DNA of 64,000 nt from NCBI RefSeq assembly GCF_001905125.1, contig NZ_LWLE01000036.1:299341-363340 (forward strand), in the 5' to 3' direction. Each line of letters starts with the position of its first letter. Position 1 is the stretch's first letter. Under the pieces are notes generated by a model that saw nothing but the letters and a program-made list of their open reading frames with translations, was not told where the DNA came from and made no database searches. The position numbers and the translations under genes were made by a program. This DNA comes from Streptomyces sp. TSRI0281 (GTDB lineage Bacteria; Actinomycetota; Actinomycetes; Streptomycetales; Streptomycetaceae). Positions 41,798 to 49,733 of this stretch are shown in pieces.

Positions 41798-43096
41798 TCA
41801 GCCCGCCAGGAACGCCGCCAGGGCGTTCGCCAGCAGATACGGATCGTCGGCACCGCACAGCTCGCGGGCGCTGTGCATGGAGAGGATGGCGACACCGACA
41901 TCGACGGTCTGGATGCCGTGCCGGGCCGCGGTGATCGGACCGATCGTGGTGCCGCACGGCATCGAGTTGTTGGAGACGAACGTCTGCCACGGCACGCCCG
42001 CCTTCTCGCAGGCTGCCGCGAACACGGCCCGGCCGCTGCCGTCGGTCGCGTACCGCATATTGACGTTGACCTTGAGGATCGGCCCGCCGTTGGCCACCGG
42101 GTGGTGCGTCGGGTCGTGGCGCTCGCCGTAGTTGGGGTGCACGGAGTGGCCGGTGTCGGAGGAGAGGCAGACGGTCCCGGCGAAGGACCTGGCGCGGTCC
42201 TCGTACGAACCGCCGCGGGCGAACACGGAGCGCTCCAGGACCGTACCGAGCAGCGGGCCGTCGGCGCCGGTGTCGGACTGCGAACCGTTCTCCTCGTGGT
42301 CGAAGGCCGCCAGCACCGGGATGTACGGAATCTCCGCGTCCGGCTGCCCGGCGACGGCGGCCAGAGCGGCGGTCGCGGCGTGCACGGAGAGCAGGTTGTC
42401 CATCCGCGGCCCGGCCACCAGCTCCCGGTCCCGGCCCAGGTAGGACGGCGGCTCGATGGCGTGCGGCATCAGGTCCCAGCCGGTCACGTCCGCGGCGTCG
42501 ACGCCCGCCTCCTCGGCGACGAAGCCGATCAGGTCGCCCTCCGCGACATCGCCGAGTCCCCAGATCGGCTGCATGTGCTTCTGGCGGTCGAGCTTGAGGC
42601 CCTCGGTGTTCACGGAGCGGTCCAGGTGCACGGCCAGCTGCGGGACCCGCAGCAGCGCCCGGTCGATGTTGACCAGCCGGTGGGTGCCGTCCTTGAGCGA
42701 GATCCTTCCCGCGAGGCCCAGGTCGCGGTCCAGCCAGGTGTTGAGCAGCGGGCCCCCGTAGACCTCCACCGCGACCTGCCGCCAGCCGTACGCGCCCGTG
42801 TCGGGCAGCGGCTTCACCCGCAGGTTCGGCGAGTCGGTGTGCGCGCCGGCGATCCGGTACGGGGTGTGCGGACTCGCCCCCTCCGGTACATACCAGGCGA
42901 CGATCGCCCCGCCGCGCAGGACGTACTTCCCCCCGGTGGAGGCGTCCCAGGCCGCGGTCTCCTCGACCTGGCGGAAGCCGGCCTTCTCCAGCCGGGCCGC
43001 CGCGCTCGCCACGGCGTGGTACGGGGACGGACTGGCCGCCAGGAAGGACATCAGGTCGTCGGTGTGCGCACGGTCGAAGCGGAGGGGAGAACTCAT
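41798..43096 (-). CDS. apeB: M18-family aminopeptidase
   Basis: The 432-residue enzyme is a cytosolic zinc aspartyl aminopeptidase of the M18 family. Metal and catalytic residues are visible in IAGAHTDSPNLRVKP (His), PRMDNLLSVHAA (Asp), AAFDHEENGSQS (Glu-Glu) and SSDTGHSVHPNY, with the last His in VAILSMHSARE. The length is standard. The ATG at 43096 follows TACAGT by 7 nt, so it is probably leaderless; a longer upstream frame has no support. Confidence 0.9.
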   Translation of the reverse strand: MSSPLRFDRAHTDDLMSFLAASPSPYHAVASAAARLEKAGFRQVEETAAWDASTGGKYVLRGGAIVAWYVPEGASPHTPYRIAGAHTDSPNLRVKPLPDTGAYGWRQVAVEVYGGPLLNTWLDRDLGLAGRISLKDGTHRLVNIDRALLRVPQLAVHLDRSVNTEGLKLDRQKHMQPIWGLGDVAEGDLIGFVAEEAGVDAADVTGWDLMPHAIEPPSYLGRDRELVAGPRMDNLLSVHAATAALAAVAGQPDAEIPYIPVLAAFDHEENGSQSDTGADGPLLGTVLERSVFARGGSYEDRARSFAGTVCLSSDTGHSVHPNYGERHDPTHHPVANGGPILKVNVNMRYATDGSGRAVFAAACEKAGVPWQTFVSNNSMPCGTTIGPITAARHGIQTVDVGVAILSMHSARELCGADDPYLLANALAAFLAG

Positions 43097-43161
43097 GTTC
43101 TTCACTGTAACGAGGACCGCCCCGGAGAACCGACGGTTGGCCGACGGTGGCACATGCCGAT

Positions 43162-43205
43162 CGTGCGCCCCGCGTGTGGGGTACGTGCGCCCCGCGTGTG
43201 TCTAC
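43162..43205. repeat. 22-bp direct repeat at a gene end
   Basis: CGTGCGCCCCGCGTGTG occurs at 43162 and 43184 in two adjacent 22-bp units. The second reaches the stop codon of the minus-strand lipoprotein gene. Confidence 0.7.
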
Positions 43206-43861
43206 GGTGAGGGAAGCCCCGCCGAGGGCTTCTCACCGTCCTGCGCCTGCTGCGCGCGCTCGGCGAACATGGTGCTGAACGCCTTGACGTCCCGGTCCGG
43301 GGTGACGTTCTCGCCCTCGGTTCCGGTGCTCACCCCGAGCACGGTCGTACCGACGCGGAGCTGCGCGATCGTCGACGGACCGCCCATCGTGCCGGCGTCG
43401 GCGCGGTTCGCCTCGCGCCGGTCGCCGAGGCCGCCCAGGTCCACCTTGCGCGCGCCCACGCCCACCCGGTCGCCGCCGTACCACTGCGCCATGGCGTCGT
43501 ACGCGGTCTCGGCGGCCTTCTCGTCCTTGTACGCGAGGACCCAGAAGTTCAGCGCGGTCCTGTCGGACGTCCGCGCGAAGGCGGAGTACCCCCAGGCGGT
43601 GGCGCCCAGGCAGACCTCGTCCCTCTTCTTCTCGTCGGTGACCTGGCACACCGAGGGCGGGAACTCCGGGTTCGGCTTCAGGGCCTCCGGCTTCAGATGG
43701 GTACGCCAGCCCGGTACGGCCCGCGCGTCCGGCAGCAGGGACACGACCTGCTTCCTGTCGAGGGAGGCGGCGTGCGCCCCGTCCCCGCCGCCGCATCCGG
43801 TGAGCAGCAGCGCCGCCGCCCCGGCCGCCGCGCCCCGTATGTACCACCGCTGATCCGTCAT
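43202..43861 (-). CDS. Putative lipoprotein, paralogue 1
   Basis: The 219-residue protein has a lipobox LLTGC after a short signal sequence, so it should be lipidated and anchored outside the membrane. The mature part (residues 35-219) contains VVSLLPDARAVPGWR, NFWVLAYKDEKAAETAYDAM and a C-terminal FAERAQQAQDGEKPSAG. It shares these blocks in order with the protein at 43914, so the two are tandem paralogues. I recognise no named domain; the fold could be PknH-sensor-like, but that is a guess. Confidence 0.75.
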   Translation of the reverse strand: MTDQRWYIRGAAAGAAALLLTGCGGGDGAHAASLDRKQVVSLLPDARAVPGWRTHLKPEALKPNPEFPPSVCQVTDEKKRDEVCLGATAWGYSAFARTSDRTALNFWVLAYKDEKAAETAYDAMAQWYGGDRVGVGARKVDLGGLGDRREANRADAGTMGGPSTIAQLRVGTTVLGVSTGTEGENVTPDRDVKAFSTMFAERAQQAQDGEKPSAGLPSP

Positions 43862-43913
43862 CGTGCCCCCCGTAGGACGAGTGATCTGAACGAGCCCGGC
43901 CGGATGGGCCGTC

Positions 43914-44591
43914 CTATGAGCCGAGCTTCGCCGACGGCTTCTCGCCGTTCTGCGCCTGCTGCGAACGCTCCGCGAACAGTGCCGCGAGGTCCTTGGCGAG
44001 GTCCTTGTCGAACGTGTCCTCGGAGGGGGCGTCCGTGGCCGCCCACAGCACGGTCGTGCCGACCCGTAGCTGTCCGGTGAGGCTGTGGGCGCCGCCGTAC
44101 CCCTCGGGTCCGGAGCGGGCGTCGCGTTCGTCGCCCAGGGTGCCGAGGTCCGCCTTCTCGCGGCCGTTCGTGCGCGCGGTGTGCTTCCAGAGCACCTCGT
44201 ACGCGGCGTCGGCGGCCTTCTCGTCCTTGTACGCGACCAGCCAGAAGCGGACCGCGGCGTCCCGGTCCTCGCGTTCGAAGGAGACGGAGCCCATGTAACT
44301 GGAGTTCTCGCACCCTGCGTTGCCCTTGACCGGGCAGAGGGTGCGCTTGGCGAGAGCGTTCATCGGCGAGGTCGACGCGTTCTCCCTCCGCTTCCAGCCC
44401 GGCATCGCGGCCTTGTCCGGCAGCAACGCCGCGACCTGCGCCTTGTCGAGTGCCGTCGCCTCGCCGTCGCTGCCACTGCCACCACCGCCACCGCTGCTGC
44501 CGCAGCCGACGAGCAGTGCGGCGGCCGCCGCCGCCGCACACCGTACGGACCACGTGCGCGTGGCCGAACCCATGGAACTCACGACTGACAC
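43914..44591 (-). CDS. Putative lipoprotein, paralogue 2
   Basis: The 225-residue protein has the lipobox LLVGC, then a Gly/Ser-rich spacer. It shares VAALLPDKAAMPGWKRR, RFWLVAYKDEKAADAAYEVL, GQLRVGTTVLWAATD and FAERSQQAQNGEKPSAKLGS with the downstream protein. The two are 52 bp apart on one strand and probably one transcript. The Cys residues in TLCPVKGNAGCENS suggest a disulfide. GTG 44591 is taken as the start; GTG 44582 or ATG 44573 are possible since the ribosome site GGAGG is very close to the first GTG. Confidence 0.75.
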   Translation of the reverse strand: MSVVSSMGSATRTWSVRCAAAAAAALLVGCGSSGGGGGSGSDGEATALDKAQVAALLPDKAAMPGWKRRENASTSPMNALAKRTLCPVKGNAGCENSSYMGSVSFEREDRDAAVRFWLVAYKDEKAADAAYEVLWKHTARTNGREKADLGTLGDERDARSGPEGYGGAHSLTGQLRVGTTVLWAATDAPSEDTFDKDLAKDLAALFAERSQQAQNGEKPSAKLGS

Positions 44592-44623
44592 TCCCCCTCC
44601 GAACCCGGATGCCGATCATAGAG

Positions 44624-44654
44624 ACGGTCCGCCCCTCAGGGAGGGGCGGACCGT
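44624..44654. terminator. Perfect hairpin between acyl-CoA dehydrogenase and lipoproteins
   Basis: A 14-bp stem ACGGTCCGCCCCTC (44624-44637) with its complement (44641-44654) closes a 3-nt loop. It lies about 140 bp past the dehydrogenase stop on the minus strand. The DNA between (44660-44795) is filled with imperfect GAACGCGG-type repeats. Confidence 0.75.
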
Positions 44655-44795
44655 AGCGATGTTGTGCACAGTGTTCCCGCGGTGCCGGAGCGGCGGACGA
44701 GAACGCGGGGCGGCGGACCCGAACGCGGAAGGGTGGTCGAGAGCGCGGGGTGGTGGACCCCAACGCGGAGGGCGGTCGAGAGCAGGGAGGGCGGA

Positions 44796-46622
44796 CTAGA
44801 AAGCGGCCTCGTCCAGCTCCATCAGAGAGTTGTCGACGGACTCGGCGAGCGCGCGCTCGGCCGAGACGCCCGGCAGGATGTTCGCGGCGAAGAACTTCGC
44901 GGCGGCGATCTTGCCCCGGTAGAAGGCGACGTCCTTGGCGGAGGCGGTCGGCAGCTTCTCGGCCGCCACGGCCGCGCCCTTGAGCAGCAGGTAACCGACG
45001 ACGACATCGCCGGAGGCCAGCAGCAGGCGGGTGGTGTTGAGACCCACCTTGTAGATGTTCTTGACGTCCTCGCCGGTCGCGGTGAGGTCGGTGATCATCG
45101 CGCCGACGATCGCCTCCAGGTCCACGGCGGCCTTGGCGAGGGAGTCCAGCGCGCCGGCCAGTTCCTCGTTGCCCTGGGCGCCCGAGAGGAACTTCTTGAT
45201 CTCCTCGGAGAGCGCGTTCAGCGAGGCGCCCTGGTCACGGACGATCTTCCGGAAGAAGAAGTCCTGGCCCTGGATCGCCGTCGTGCCCTCGTACAGGGTG
45301 TCGATCTTGGCGTCACGGATGTACTGCTCGATCGGGTACTCCTGGAGGTACCCGGAGCCGCCGAACGTCTGGAGCGACTGCGCCAGCTGCTCGTACGACT
45401 TCTCGGAGCCGTAGCCCTTCACGATGGGGAGCAGCAGGTCGTTGAGGCCGTGCAGCGCCTTGGCGTCCTCGCCCGCGGCCTCCTTTTCCTGGATCGCGTC
45501 CTGGACGGAGGCGGTGTACAGCACGAGGGAGCGCATGCCCTCGGCGTACGCCTTCTGGGTCATGAGCGACCGGCGCACGTCGGGGTGGTGCGTGATGGTG
45601 ACCTTGGGCGCGCTCTTGTCCATGAACTGCGACAGGTCCGTGCCCTGGACGCGTTCCTTGGCGTACTCCAGCGCGTTCAGGTAGCCCGTGGAGAGGGTCG
45701 CGATGGCCTTCGTGCCGACCATCATGCGAGCGAACTCGATGATGCGGAACATCTGGCGGATGCCGTCGTGCTTGTCGCCGATCAGCCAGCCCTTGGCGGG
45801 GTGCCTGTCGCCGAACGTCATCTCGCAGGTGTTGGACGCCTTGAGGCCCATCTTGTGCTCGACGTTCGTCGCGTACACACCGTTGCGCTCGCCCAGCTCG
45901 CCGGTGGTCCAGTCGAAGTGGAACTTCGGGACCATGAAGAGCGAGAGGCCCTTCGTGCCGGGTCCGGCGCCCTCGGGGCGGGCCAGCACATAGTGAATGA
46001 TGTTCTCGGACATGTCGTGCTCGCCCGACGTGATGAAGCGCTTCACCCCGTCGATGTGCCAGGAGCCGTCCTCCTGCTCCACGGCCTTGGTGCGCCCGGC
46101 ACCGACGTCCGAACCGGCGTCCGGCTCGGTCAGCACCATCGTCGAGCCCCACTGCTTCTCGACGGCGATCTCCGCGATCTTCTTCTGCGCCTCGTTGCCC
46201 TCTTCGAAGAGGATGCCGGCGAACGCCGGGCCGGAGGAGTACATCCAGACCGCCGGGTTCGCACCGAGCAGCAGCTCCGCGTAGCCCCAGATCAGGGAGC
46301 GCGGGGAGGTGGTGCCACCGATCTCCTCGGGCAGGCCCAGGCGCCAGTACTCGGAGTCCATGAAGGCCTGGTACGACTTCCTGAAGCTGTCCGGGACCGG
46401 CGCGGTGCTGGTCTCCGGGTCGAAGACCGGCGGGTTGCGGTCGGCGTCGGCGAAGGAGTCGGCGAGCTCGTTCTCGGCGAGGCGGTTGACCTCGTCGAGG
46501 ATGCTCTTCGCGGTCTCGACGTCCATCTCCGCGAACGGGCCGGTGCCGTACAGCTTGTCGCGCCCGAGGACCTCGAAGAGGTTGAACTCGATGTCGCGGA
46601 GATTCGACTTGTAGTGCCCCAT
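44796..46622 (-). CDS. Acyl-CoA dehydrogenase (long FadE type)
   Basis: The 608-residue protein is of the long FadE type rather than the 380-residue short type. The N-terminal helical domain begins MGHYKSNLRDIEFNLFEVLG; the middle domain has VLTEPDAGSDVGAGRTKA and DGSWHIDGVKRFITSGEHD, which bind FAD and substrate; the C-terminal domain has LQTFGGSGYLQEYPIEQYIRDAKI, then IYEGTT-like LYEGTTAIQG. An extra C-terminal helical domain of about 120 residues follows. It should catalyse the first oxidation of beta-oxidation, possibly on long chains. A hairpin at 44624 terminates it. Confidence 0.9.
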   Translation of the reverse strand: MGHYKSNLRDIEFNLFEVLGRDKLYGTGPFAEMDVETAKSILDEVNRLAENELADSFADADRNPPVFDPETSTAPVPDSFRKSYQAFMDSEYWRLGLPEEIGGTTSPRSLIWGYAELLLGANPAVWMYSSGPAFAGILFEEGNEAQKKIAEIAVEKQWGSTMVLTEPDAGSDVGAGRTKAVEQEDGSWHIDGVKRFITSGEHDMSENIIHYVLARPEGAGPGTKGLSLFMVPKFHFDWTTGELGERNGVYATNVEHKMGLKASNTCEMTFGDRHPAKGWLIGDKHDGIRQMFRIIEFARMMVGTKAIATLSTGYLNALEYAKERVQGTDLSQFMDKSAPKVTITHHPDVRRSLMTQKAYAEGMRSLVLYTASVQDAIQEKEAAGEDAKALHGLNDLLLPIVKGYGSEKSYEQLAQSLQTFGGSGYLQEYPIEQYIRDAKIDTLYEGTTAIQGQDFFFRKIVRDQGASLNALSEEIKKFLSGAQGNEELAGALDSLAKAAVDLEAIVGAMITDLTATGEDVKNIYKVGLNTTRLLLASGDVVVGYLLLKGAAVAAEKLPTASAKDVAFYRGKIAAAKFFAANILPGVSAERALAESVDNSLMELDEAAF

Positions 46623-46789
46623 GGGAAGGCTCCGTAATCAATAGCAGTGGCGCACAGCGCCCCGGGGAGTGATGCGGGTCGGGCGGCAGGCCGGCGTGGA
46701 TATATCAGCTGACCTCTCCGATGATGCTACCCGTCAGTAATAAGGCGCAACCCCTCAAGCCGTAGATGTGTCCGATTACTCTTTGCAGC

Positions 46790-47230
46790 ATGTACGGCTA
46801 CGACCAGAACCAGGGTGCACAGCAGCAGATGGCCGGCGCCTACGGCGAGCAGCCGCTGTACCCCGAGCCCTCGCCGCCCTCCCTGGCCGATGCGGTACGG
46901 GCCTTCACCACCGGCTCGATGTCCGCCGAGGACTTCCAGCAGATCTTCGCCACGTCGAAGGTCTACTGCCCGCGCGGCGACAATCCCGGCTTTCTCGCCC
47001 TCCACAACACCCAGCAGCCGGTGATCCCGATGTTCACCACGCTCAAGGAGCTGCGGCTGTACGCGGGCAAGGAGTCCAAGTACTTCGTGATCACCGGTGC
47101 CGAGGTGATCGACCTGCTGCCGACGGGCTACGGCTTTGTCCTGGACATGGAGGGCGATCACCGCATGGTCTTCGATGCCAAGGCCGTCGAGCAGATGGTC
47201 GACTTCGCTATGCGTCGCATGTACGGCTGA
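46790..47230 (+). CDS. SseB-family protein
   Basis: The 146-residue protein has a Gln-rich start (MYGYDQNQGAQQQMAGAYG) and an SseB-like core (LADAVRAFTTGSMSAEDFQQ, VIPMFTTLKELRLYAG, VIDLLPTGYGFVLDMEG). The family includes enhancer-like proteins of unknown biochemical role. TACTCT lies 7 nt before the ATG, which suggests a leaderless mRNA. A hairpin at 47253 follows. Confidence 0.8.
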   Translation: MYGYDQNQGAQQQMAGAYGEQPLYPEPSPPSLADAVRAFTTGSMSAEDFQQIFATSKVYCPRGDNPGFLALHNTQQPVIPMFTTLKELRLYAGKESKYFVITGAEVIDLLPTGYGFVLDMEGDHRMVFDAKAVEQMVDFAMRRMYG

Positions 47231-47252
47231 ACCCCGGCTTCCGCTCTCCGGG

Positions 47253-47288
47253 AAGGGCCCGCGCCACCGATGGATGGCACGGGCCCTT
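47253..47288 (+). terminator. Hairpin after the SseB-family gene
   Basis: AAGGGCCCG (47253-47261) pairs with CGGGCCCTT (47280-47288), with a further GCCA/TGGC pairing inside. TCC follows. Confidence 0.65.
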
Positions 47289-47339
47289 TCCGCTGCCCGG
47301 GGGCGGGCCGGATCGCGCCCGTCCGGGACCGGCCGCGTC

Positions 47340-47400
47340 TGTCCGGGGGCGGATCGTGCCTGTCCGGGTGGGCATCGTGCCTGTCCGGGAGGGTGTGAGG
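47340..47400. repeat. 21-bp tandem repeats upstream of the pirin gene
   Basis: Units close to TGTCCGGGTGGGCATCGTGCC repeat at 47340, 47361 and in part at 47382. They lie between the SseB-type terminator and the pirin promoter. Confidence 0.7.
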
Positions 47401-47423
47401 CGCGCCCGGGAATGGATGGCACC

Positions 47424-47456
47424 TTGCAGGATGTTCACTGTTCAACTAAATTGAAC
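47424..47456 (+). promoter_or_regulatory. Pirin promoter with overlapping operator
   Basis: TTGCAG (47424-47429) and TAAATT (47447-47452) are spaced by exactly 17 bp and resemble -35 and -10 hexamers. The perfect inverted repeat GTTCAA-CTAAA-TTGAAC (47440-47456) overlaps the -10, so a repressor bound there would block RNA polymerase. Confidence 0.65.
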
Positions 47457-47484
47457 GCAGAACACTCGCCCGGAGGTGGCTCCC

Positions 47485-48441
47485 ATGCCCGCAGTGACCG
47501 TCGAAAACCCGCTGACCCTGCCCAAGGTCGCCGCCTCGGGCGACGCCGCGGCCCGTCCCGTGCTCGCCGTCACGACCGCGCCGAGCGGTTTCGAGGGCGA
47601 GGGCTTCCCGGTGCGCCGTGCGTTCGCCGGGATCAACTACAAGTACCTCGACCCGTTCATCATGATGGACCAGATGGGTGAGGTGGAGTACGAGGCCGGG
47701 GAGCCGAAGGGCACCCCCTGGCACCCGCACCGCGGCTTCGAGACCGTCACGTACCTCATCGACGGCACCTTCGTCCACCAGGACTCCAACGGTGGCGGCG
47801 GCACCATCCGCAACGGCGACACCCAGTGGATGACGGCCGGCTCCGGCCTGCTGCACATCGAGGCCCCGCCGGAGTCCCTCGTCATGTCCGGCGGCCTCTT
47901 CCACGGCCTCCAGCTGTGGGTGAACCTGCCCAAGGCCGACAAGATGATGGCCCCCCGCTACCAGGACATCCGCGGCGGTGAGGTCCAGCTCCTCGCCTCC
48001 CCGGACGGCGGCGCGCTGCTCCGTGTCATCGCCGGTGAGCTCGACGGGCACGACGGTCCCGGCGTCACCCACACCCCGATCACGATGATCCACGCCACCG
48101 TGCGGCCCGGTGCCGAGGTGACCCTGCCGTGGCGTGAGGACTTCAACGGTCTCGCCTACGTGCTGGCCGGACGCGGCGCCGCCGGTGCGGAGCGCCGCCC
48201 CGTCCACATGGGGCAGACCGCGGTGTTCGGCAGCGGTTCCTCGCTGACCGTCCGCGCGGACGAGCAGCAGGACGCCCACGCTCCGGACCTGGAGGTCGTC
48301 CTGCTCGGCGGCCGTCCGATCCGTGAGCCGATGGCGCACTACGGACCGTTCGTGATGAACAGTCAGGCCGAGCTGAAGCAGGCTTTCGAGGACTTCCAGG
48401 CCGGCCGCCTCGGCACCGTGCCCGCGGTCCACGGCATGTGA
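47485..48441 (+). CDS. Pirin family protein
   Basis: The 318-residue bicupin has the pirin N-terminal domain with metal ligands in PWHPHRGFETVTYLIDGTFV and the later HIEAPPESLVMSGG, and a C-terminal cupin (AHYGPFVMNSQAELKQAFED at the end). Bacterial pirins may act as quercetinases or regulators of metabolic enzymes; the substrate here is not known. The ATG at 47485 follows GGAGGTGG. A strong promoter with an inverted repeat over its -10 shows that the gene is probably induced by a ligand or oxidant through an unlinked MarR- or HxlR-like repressor. Confidence 0.9.
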   Translation: MPAVTVENPLTLPKVAASGDAAARPVLAVTTAPSGFEGEGFPVRRAFAGINYKYLDPFIMMDQMGEVEYEAGEPKGTPWHPHRGFETVTYLIDGTFVHQDSNGGGGTIRNGDTQWMTAGSGLLHIEAPPESLVMSGGLFHGLQLWVNLPKADKMMAPRYQDIRGGEVQLLASPDGGALLRVIAGELDGHDGPGVTHTPITMIHATVRPGAEVTLPWREDFNGLAYVLAGRGAAGAERRPVHMGQTAVFGSGSSLTVRADEQQDAHAPDLEVVLLGGRPIREPMAHYGPFVMNSQAELKQAFEDFQAGRLGTVPAVHGM

Positions 48442-48505
48442 CGTTCGCTCACTCGTACGGGGGTGCGGGTGGGAAAGAGGCCCCGTGCTGTGATCGGGTG
48501 GGAGG

Positions 48506-49609
48506 GTGCATACCCAAAAACCCCTCCTGCCCGACACCGCGCGGCGCACGGCCGCCTGGTGCGGTGTTGTTCTGCTGGTCACCGGTGTCGTCGCGGTCGC
48601 CGTCTGGCTGTGCATCGTCTTCAAGACCGCGGTCACTCCGGTGCTGCTGGCGCTGCTCGGTACCGCGCTGCTCGGTCCCGTCCACCGCTGGCTGACCGCC
48701 CGTAAGGTAAATCGTTCCCTCGCCGCCGGACTGACCTGCGCCGCGCTCGTCGCGGTGGTCGGCGGTGCCGGGTACATCGTCGTCACGGCGCTCATCGACA
48801 CCGGCGATCAGATCGTCGCCTCGCTGAAGGACGCCGGGCAGTGGGTGGTCGACCACTTCGGCGTCGCCGACGACACGAATGTGAACGACCTCGCCGACAA
48901 CGCCAAGAGCCTCGTCGAGAAGTTCGGCGCGAGTGCGGCGGGCGGCCTGCTCAGCGGGATCAGCCTGATCGGCTCGCTGGTGGCGACCAGTGTCCTCGCC
49001 CTGCTGCTGACCTTCTTCTTCCTGCGCGACTCCGACCGCGCGGTGAACCTCGCCCACTCCGTCGCCCCGCGCGGTACCGGCGACCTCGTGGAGGCCATGG
49101 GGCGGCGGGCCTTCGAGGCCGTCGAGGGCTTCATGCGCGGCACCACGTTCATCGCGCTGATCGACGCCCTGTGCATCACGGTCGGCCTACTGATCCTGGA
49201 CGTGCCCGGTGCGGTGGGGCTGGGTGCGCTGGTCTTCGTCGGCGCGTACATCCCGTATCTCGGGGCCTTCCTCTCCGGCGCCGTCGCCGTGCTCGTCGCG
49301 CTCGCGGACCGGGGCCTCGTGATCGCCCTCTGGGTCCTGGGGGTGGTGCTCGCGGTCCAGGTGCTGGAGGGCCACATCCTCCAGCCGATGATCCAGAGCC
49401 GTACGGTCCAGATGCACCCCGCGATGATCATGATCGCCCTGACCGCGGGCGCCAGCGTCGCGGGGCTGCTGGGGATGCTGCTGGCGGTACCACTGTGCGC
49501 GGCGGCCTTCGGTGTGATCGGCGAACTGAGGAAGGGTTACGGCGAGACCTCCCCGGCAACTCCGGCGGACCCGCCCCCCGACGTCTCCCCGGGCCCGTCG
49601 GGCGCCTGA
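48506..49609 (+). CDS. AI-2E-family permease
   Basis: The 367-residue protein has about eight membrane helices in the arrangement of the AI-2E/TqsA/YdiK family: helices at residues about 18-60, a periplasmic helical region (SLKDAGQWVVDHFGVADDTN to EKFGAS), then LLTFFFLRDSDRAVNLAHSV, GAVGLGALVFVGAYIPYLGA and HILQPMIQSRTVQMHP, the family signature. The tail is Pro/Ser-rich. The substrate is unknown; some members export small molecules or exchange Na+/H+. The GTG start at 48506 is uncertain because its ribosome site is weak. Confidence 0.85.
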   Translation: MHTQKPLLPDTARRTAAWCGVVLLVTGVVAVAVWLCIVFKTAVTPVLLALLGTALLGPVHRWLTARKVNRSLAAGLTCAALVAVVGGAGYIVVTALIDTGDQIVASLKDAGQWVVDHFGVADDTNVNDLADNAKSLVEKFGASAAGGLLSGISLIGSLVATSVLALLLTFFFLRDSDRAVNLAHSVAPRGTGDLVEAMGRRAFEAVEGFMRGTTFIALIDALCITVGLLILDVPGAVGLGALVFVGAYIPYLGAFLSGAVAVLVALADRGLVIALWVLGVVLAVQVLEGHILQPMIQSRTVQMHPAMIMIALTAGASVAGLLGMLLAVPLCAAAFGVIGELRKGYGETSPATPADPPPDVSPGPSGA

Positions 49610-49670
49610 GGACGGCTCCGGCCGCCCGGGAGACCCGCGCGGCTCCTGCCGCCCGGTACGCCCGCGTCGT

Positions 49671-49697
49671 CTGAGGCGCCTGAGGCGCCTGAGACGC
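49671..49697 (+). repeat. 9-bp tandem repeats, three copies
   Basis: CTGAGGCGC, CTGAGGCGC and CTGAGACGC are adjacent in the gap between the permease stop and the phosphatase stop. Confidence 0.75.
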
Positions 49698-49733
49698 GTG
49701 GGAGGCATTCCGGGGCCGGGGGCCGGGGCCCGC

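Noticed and set aside
44664..46637. Long plus-strand frame antisense to the acyl-CoA dehydrogenase
   Set aside because: It is a shadow of the third-position bias of the real gene. The same is true of antisense frames over metG (55121-56959), the first kinase (20464-22485) and the BTAD regulator region.
46728..46742. Possible FadR-type operator (TACCC...AGTAA) before the acyl-CoA dehydrogenase
   Set aside because: Only the outer TAC/GTA pairs are symmetric, which is too little for a call.
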